From Holophagaceae bacterium (lineage in GTDB: Bacteria > Acidobacteriota > Holophagae > Holophagales > Holophagaceae): 9,829 nucleotides of DNA. Shown here piece by piece: positions 6,464 through 9,829 of the stretch. Below the pieces are notes generated by a model, which worked only from the letters and a program-made list of their open reading frames with translations, made no database searches and was not told the DNA's origin. Position numbers and translations under genes: made by a program. The stretch is from the NCBI GenBank assembly GCA_003158505.1, contig PMJK01000015.1, positions 13,018 to 22,846 of the forward strand, written 5' to 3'. The stretch's first letter is position 1; each line of letters opens with the position of its first letter.

Positions 6464-7480
6464 ATGGCCAAGATCCTAAGCCAAGAGGAAGTGGACGCAC
6501 TACTTAAGTCCCATACCAAGCCCGCCGCAAAGGCCTCGGGCGGCGGGGGAGGGGACCGGGGTGCGGCACCTGTCCAGGCAAAAAAAGCCCAGGTTCAACG
6601 CAAGGTCACCCTTTACAACTTCCGCCGTCCGGACCGCGTAAGTCGGGAACAGATGCGGTCGCTCCACTTCATGCACGACCGCTTCGCCCGGAACTTCTCC
6701 AGTTCCCTCAGCGCCTACCTGCGCACCATCACGGAAGTGAACCTGGTCAGCGTCGAACAACTCAGCTACCAGGAATTCCTGCTCTCGGTGCCGGACCCCA
6801 CGTGCTTCAACGCCATCTCCATCAAGCCCCTGGAAGGGGCGCTGGCCCTGGAGGTGAACCCGACCCTGGTGTTCCCCATCATCGACAAGATGCTGGGCGG
6901 TCCCGGGGAGCCCCTGAAACAGCTCCGCACCATGACGGACATCGAGCAGAGCATCTTCGACGGTGTGCTGAAGCTGGTGCTGGAAGACCTGCGCGAGGCC
7001 TGGCGGGGCATCGTGGACCTGGACTTCCGCATCCAGGCCCGGGAAACCAGCCCCCAGCTCATCCAGATCGTGGCACCCAATGAAGTGGTCCTCCTCGTGG
7101 TCTTCGAGGTGAAGATCGGCCCCGTGGCGGGAATGATCAACCTGGCCATCCCGAGCATCATCCTCGAACCCATCTCCACCAAGTTCGACCAGGAAATGTT
7201 CACGGGCTATAAGAAGTCCTCCACGTTCGAGGAGGCTCGCCTGCTCCTGGCCAGCCTGAAACGCTGCGGCATGGAAGCGGCCGCCGAGATCCATGGCACG
7301 AGCCTCAGCATGGAGGAAGTGCTGCAGCTGAAGGCCGGGGACCTGATTCCACTGACCAAGCGATTCGACGCGGAGTTGGACCTCTGTGTGGATGGTATTC
7401 CGCGCTTCGTGGGCCTGGTGGCCCTGAATCCCAACGGAAAACGCGTGTTCCAAGTGACCGGCAGCCGGTCGGAGGGGTGA
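6464..7480 (+). CDS. fliM: Flagellar motor switch protein FliM
   Basis: FliM forms the middle tier of the C-ring and receives the chemotaxis signal by binding phosphorylated CheY. The 338-residue protein starts with ILSQEEVDALL at 4-14, the CheY-P-binding peptide. A flexible Gly/Ala/Lys linker (about 15-46) leads to the CheC-like middle domain (about 47-235) with the conserved GGPGEP loop at 145-150, which contacts FliG. The C-terminal SpoA domain (about 255-332) pairs with FliN. Length and order match the family. GAAGGG at 6452-6457, at the end of fliA, is six bases before the ATG; only three bases separate the two genes. The linker codons hold a run of seven A (6580-6586), striking in this GC-rich DNA. 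The next gene, its C-ring partner, follows after three bases. Confidence 0.96.
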   Translation: MAKILSQEEVDALLKSHTKPAAKASGGGGGDRGAAPVQAKKAQVQRKVTLYNFRRPDRVSREQMRSLHFMHDRFARNFSSSLSAYLRTITEVNLVSVEQLSYQEFLLSVPDPTCFNAISIKPLEGALALEVNPTLVFPIIDKMLGGPGEPLKQLRTMTDIEQSIFDGVLKLVLEDLREAWRGIVDLDFRIQARETSPQLIQIVAPNEVVLLVVFEVKIGPVAGMINLAIPSIILEPISTKFDQEMFTGYKKSSTFEEARLLLASLKRCGMEAAAEIHGTSLSMEEVLQLKAGDLIPLTKRFDAELDLCVDGIPRFVGLVALNPNGKRVFQVTGSRSEG

Positions 7481-7483
7481 ACG

Positions 7484-8413
7484 ATGGATGCCCGAGACAC
7501 TGAGCTCTACCAGAAAGTCGGCGGTGCCTTCGCCGAAAGCATGGCTTCCGTGTTCTCCATGCTCACGGGACGCGAGTTCCAGATGAAGTCAGTGCCGGGG
7601 GAGTTGTTGGAGACACCGGCCATTGCCGCGCTTCACCAAGGCACCGCAATCCTCGTCAAGGCCAACTACCAGAAGGGGCTGAACGGTACCCTCTTCTTCA
7701 CTCTTCCCCTCAAGGAAGGCACGATGCTGGTGGACCTCATGCTGGGCGGCGAAGGGGCGCCTGCGGAGGAATTGGTGGGGGATTCCAAGGATGCCCTGGC
7801 GGAGACCTTCAACCAGGTCATGGGCAGCGCCAATCAGACCTTGTCGGACCTGGCTGGCGAGACCTTCGCCATCGCCAATGTGGAGATCCTGGCCATGGCA
7901 TCGGATGCCGCGGCTTTCGTGGAGCAATTGGGCCAGGGTGGCTTCCAGGACATCACGCTACCGACCGTTCAGGACGCACTGAACACCACGATCCATCTTC
8001 TGTTCCCAGACCTCCTTCTTCAGCAGCTCAAGCGGAAGTTGGGGCTGGGCGAGGCCCCCACGCCGGCCCCCGACCCTTCACCGGCCTCCGTGGCGGCGAC
8101 CCTGACAGCTCCTCCGCGCCAGGCGCCCGTGGCCTCTGGACCGGCCACTGACTCAGGCAACCTGGACCTGCTTCTGGACATCCAGCTCCCGGTGGTGGTG
8201 CGAATGGGGCAGACCGAAATGCAGATGGGTGAGCTGCTGAAACTCACGCCCGGTTCCATCCTCGAACTGAACCGCAGCGCCGATGCGCCCGTGGAACTGC
8301 TGGTCAATGGCAAGCTCATCGCCAAGGGCGAGGTCGTGGTGGTGGACGGCAACTTTGCCTTCCGGATCACCGAGATCGACACCCGGGCCGCGAGGATCCG
8401 TAGCCTGGCTTAA
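7484..8413 (+). CDS. fliN: Flagellar motor switch protein FliN/FliY with CheC-like domain
   Basis: This 309-residue protein ends in a SpoA (FliN) domain at about 226-305 (LLLDIQLPVVVRMGQTEMQMGELL, then LLVNGKLIAKGEVVVVDGNFAFRITEI), which builds the base of the C-ring. Plain FliN is about 80-140 residues; here a CheC/CheX-like domain occupies about 1-185, joined by a Pro/Ala-rich linker (about 189-225), as in FliY of Gram-positive bacteria. The segment DALAETFNQVMGSANQTLS (103-121) matches the CheC phosphatase ExxN signature, with Glu107 and Asn110. The proline expected about 23 residues later is Val, and a second ExxN site is not seen (only DALN at 164-167). The CheY-binding peptide at the N terminus of Bacillus FliY is absent. 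GGAGGGG at 7471-7477 is six bases before the ATG. CheY-P phosphatase activity is possible but unproven; the protein may be purely structural. Confidence 0.9.
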   Translation: MDARDTELYQKVGGAFAESMASVFSMLTGREFQMKSVPGELLETPAIAALHQGTAILVKANYQKGLNGTLFFTLPLKEGTMLVDLMLGGEGAPAEELVGDSKDALAETFNQVMGSANQTLSDLAGETFAIANVEILAMASDAAAFVEQLGQGGFQDITLPTVQDALNTTIHLLFPDLLLQQLKRKLGLGEAPTPAPDPSPASVAATLTAPPRQAPVASGPATDSGNLDLLLDIQLPVVVRMGQTEMQMGELLKLTPGSILELNRSADAPVELLVNGKLIAKGEVVVVDGNFAFRITEIDTRAARIRSLA

Positions 8414-8430
8414 TGCTGTCCGGGGGTTCC

Positions 8431-8454
8431 CCTCGCAACGCATGCGTTGCGAGG
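8431..8454. repeat. Perfect 24-base palindrome after the flagellar operon
   Basis: The half-site CCTCGCAACGCA is followed directly by its exact reverse complement, 17 bases after the fliN/fliY stop. As RNA it would form a ten-base-pair stem with a four-base CATG loop. No T-run follows (ATCTAAGGGCG), so it is not a standard intrinsic terminator. It could protect the 3' end of the operon mRNA, stop transcription without a U-tract, be an operator for a dimeric regulator, or be one copy of a dispersed palindromic element. Confidence 0.7.
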
Positions 8455-8498
8455 ATCTAAGGGCGTGCTGCGTACATACCCCCGGGCCCCCGCGCTGT

Positions 8499-8524
8499 GC
8501 CCGGCAAAGCCGGGCTTCGCTTTT
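8499..8524 (+). terminator. Probable intrinsic terminator of the flagellar operon
   Basis: GCCCGGC-AAA-GCCGGGC (8499-8515) is a perfect seven-base-pair GC stem with an AAA loop. It is followed by TTCGC and then TTTT (8521-8524). GCG at 8492-8494 can pair with CGC at 8518-8520 across a small internal loop, bringing the T4 tract directly against the stem. The T-tract is short, so termination may be partial. It sits between the flagellar operon and glmS, where a terminator is expected. Confidence 0.55.
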
Positions 8525-8621
8525 CCCTACCCCGGCCCCCGCGATCATCCCGACTTGGACGGGTTTCGCCTTGGCCTGGCCCTGATTGCGGTGGATCTGC
8601 CACAGGGTGTGTCCAGCCAGC

Positions 8622-8637
8622 CACCTCAGGAGAGGTG
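8622..8637. repeat. Hairpin in the glmS upstream region
   Basis: CACCTC-AGGA-GAGGTG is a perfect six-base-pair inverted repeat with a four-base loop, 65 bases before the glmS ATG and just upstream of the candidate promoter. It has no T-run, and the AGGAGAGGTG within it resembles a ribosome-binding site with a GTG. No gene-like frame follows that GTG. It may be an operator or chance. Confidence 0.35.
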
Positions 8638-8649
8638 AGCCGCACCACA

Positions 8650-8678
8650 TTGGATCCATCGCGTCCCCGCGCTAAGTT
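8650..8678 (+). promoter_or_regulatory. Candidate housekeeping promoter for glmS
   Basis: TTGGAT (8650-8655) and TAAGTT (8673-8678) are separated by an ideal 17-base spacer. The -35 matches four of six and the -10 three of six consensus bases. Transcription would start near 8685, giving a leader of about 18 bases before the glmS ATG. The weak -10 makes this a tentative call, supported mainly by spacing and by the terminator upstream. Confidence 0.3.
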
Positions 8679-8691
8679 GGGATCAGTGATC

Positions 8692-8702
8692 GGGAGCCTC
8701 CC
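8692..8702 (+). promoter_or_regulatory. glmS ribosome-binding site within a small inverted repeat
   Basis: GGGAG at 8692-8696, six bases before the ATG, is the evident Shine-Dalgarno sequence. It is followed by CCTCCC, so GGGA and TCCC can pair around a GCC loop that abuts the start codon. This could reduce initiation modestly. No glmS ribozyme core was recognised upstream. Confidence 0.5.
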
Positions 8703-9829
8703 ATGTGCGGAATTGTCGGATACATCGGGCAGCAGGGTGCCGCGGGCATCCTCGTGAATGGTCTGCGGAGCCTGGAATACCGGGGCTACGACAGCGCGGG
8801 CATCGCCCTCGGCTCGGGTTCCGGTGAGTTCAAGATCATCCGCGCCTCCGGCAAGCTGGCCAACCTCGCCGCCCGAGTGGATCTATCGGATCCGACTCCG
8901 CTCGGCATCGGTCACACGCGGTGGGCCACCCACGGCCGCCCCACGGAGGAGAACGCCCACCCGCACTGCAGCGCGGATGGACAGGTGGTGGCTGTCCACA
9001 ACGGCATTTTCGAGAACTTCCTCGAACTGCGTGCGGAACTGAAGGCCGCCGGGGAGACGTTCCAGTCCGAAACCGATACCGAATGCTTCCCGGTGATGGT
9101 GTCCCACCTGATGAAGCAGGGACGGACCTTCACCGAGGCCTTTCGGGAAGCGGTGGGCCGCATGCACGGGATCTACGCCCTGGCCTGTCTGCATGCCACG
9201 GATCCGGATCGCATCCTGGCCGCCCGCAACGGCCCGCCCATGGTGCTGGGCCTGGGCGCTGGGGAGACCTTCCTTGCCTCGGACGTGGTGCCCCTCCTGC
9301 CCCACACCCGTCGCGTGATCTTCCTGGAGGATGGCGATCTTGCGGAGCTCACCCGGGGCGGAGTGCGGATTTTCCGTTTGGATGGCCGTGAGGTCGAGCG
9401 TCCCGTCCTCACCATCCCCTATGATCCTGTGGCCGCCGAAAAGGGAGGCTACAAGCACTTCATGCAGAAGGAGATCTTTGAGCAACCCCAGGCGCTGTCC
9501 AACACGCTGCTCAACCGTCTTCCTCTGGACGGCGAAGACATCCCCCTGGACCTGCCCTTCACCGAGCAGGATCTGGCGGACCTGACCCGCATCCACATCG
9601 TGGCCTGCGGCACCAGCTGGCACGCGGGCCTCGTGGGCAAGTTCCTCATCGAACAGTTGAGCCGCGTGGCTGTGGAAGTGGACTACGCCAGCGAGTACCG
9701 CTACCGCGAACCCGTGATCCAACCGGGCACCCTCATCATCGGGATTACCCAGAGCGGTGAAACGGCCGACACCCTGGCCGCCATGAAGGAGGCCGCGGCA
9801 CGGGGGGCCCGCACCCTGGCCATCTGCAA
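8703..9829 (+). CDS. glmS: Glucosamine-6-phosphate synthase GlmS, isomerizing (3' end cut off)
   Basis: GlmS makes glucosamine-6-phosphate from fructose-6-phosphate and glutamine, the first step toward UDP-N-acetylglucosamine for peptidoglycan and LPS; it is cytoplasmic. The window holds 375 codons of a protein usually about 610 residues long; the frame is open to the window end. It starts MCGIVGYIG, with Cys2 the nucleophile of the class II glutamine amidotransferase domain after Met removal. Further motifs are GHTRWATHG at 70-78, HNGIFEN from 99 and SETDTE at 122-127. The linker has HFMQKEIFEQP, and the first sugar isomerase (SIS) domain begins with CGTSWH from 302 and TQSGETADT at 349-357. 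These positions follow E. coli GlmS closely. It probably has its own promoter, because a terminator-like hairpin and a 289-base gap separate it from the flagellar operon. Confidence 0.97.
   Translation, partial: MCGIVGYIGQQGAAGILVNGLRSLEYRGYDSAGIALGSGSGEFKIIRASGKLANLAARVDLSDPTPLGIGHTRWATHGRPTEENAHPHCSADGQVVAVHNGIFENFLELRAELKAAGETFQSETDTECFPVMVSHLMKQGRTFTEAFREAVGRMHGIYALACLHATDPDRILAARNGPPMVLGLGAGETFLASDVVPLLPHTRRVIFLEDGDLAELTRGGVRIFRLDGREVERPVLTIPYDPVAAEKGGYKHFMQKEIFEQPQALSNTLLNRLPLDGEDIPLDLPFTEQDLADLTRIHIVACGTSWHAGLVGKFLIEQLSRVAVEVDYASEYRYREPVIQPGTLIIGITQSGETADTLAAMKEAAARGARTLAIC

Noticed and set aside
8446..8702. Short open frames between fliN and glmS, including a GTG at 8635 after AGGAGAG
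   Set aside because: They run into glmS in the wrong frame, have no recognisable motif, and are compositionally like random GC-rich sequence; the GTG is inside a hairpin.
8528..8702. A glmS ribozyme-riboswitch upstream of glmS
   Set aside because: The gap is short and I see no pseudoknotted core resembling that ribozyme class, which is mainly known from Firmicutes.
1..9829. Defence system, CRISPR array, prophage, insertion sequence or tRNA
   Set aside because: No spaced repeats of CRISPR type, terminal inverted repeats with a transposase, phage genes or tRNA-like cloverleaf were found; coding content is fully accounted for by core and flagellar genes.

Overview
The window is a GC-rich bacterial chromosome segment in which nearly all genes lie on the + strand and third codon positions are mostly G or C. 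It carries the flagellar block flhA-flhF-flhG-fliA-fliM-fliN/fliY, a UPF0102/YraN gene upstream and glmS downstream. My best guess is a motile Acidobacteriota of the Holophaga/Geothrix type, inferred from composition and gene order only; other GC-rich motile phyla such as deltaproteobacterial lineages are not excluded.

Region 1 (1-1087): the last 26 codons of an unidentified gene, then a three-helix membrane protein of unknown function (138-707). Its stop codon overlaps the GTG start of a YraN-family nuclease-fold protein (704-1087).

Region 2 (1088-1268): a 181-base gap before flhA. It holds an imperfect direct repeat of about 32 bases (centres about 62 bases apart), a sequence resembling a sigma-54 -24/-12 promoter, and a small hairpin next to the chosen flhA start. 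Together these would fit an activator-dependent flagellar promoter, but that is a hypothesis.

Region 3 (1269-8413): six flagellar genes with gaps of 3 to 10 bases or a 4-base overlap, very probably one operon. FlhA is the export-gate protein. FlhF (SRP-type GTPase) and FlhG (MinD-type ATPase with an N-terminal DQAxxLR FlhF-activating motif) set flagellar position and number. FliA is the flagellar sigma factor. FliM (with an intact CheY-P-binding peptide) and a long FliN with a CheC-like N-terminal domain (FliY type) build the switch. flhB, which often adjoins flhA, is not present here.

Region 4 (8414-8702): a 289-base gap with no convincing gene. It contains a perfect 24-base palindrome just after the flagellar operon, a GC-stem/T-rich terminator-like hairpin, a further hairpin, and a candidate promoter and ribosome-binding site for glmS.

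Region 5 (8703-9829): the first 375 codons of glmS, running off the window end.

No RNA gene, CRISPR array, insertion sequence, prophage or defence system was found. The content is mostly core housekeeping and motility. The points worth a second look are the two intergenic regions, two homopolymer tracts inside flagellar genes, and domain-level oddities in FliA, FlhF and FliN/FliY.
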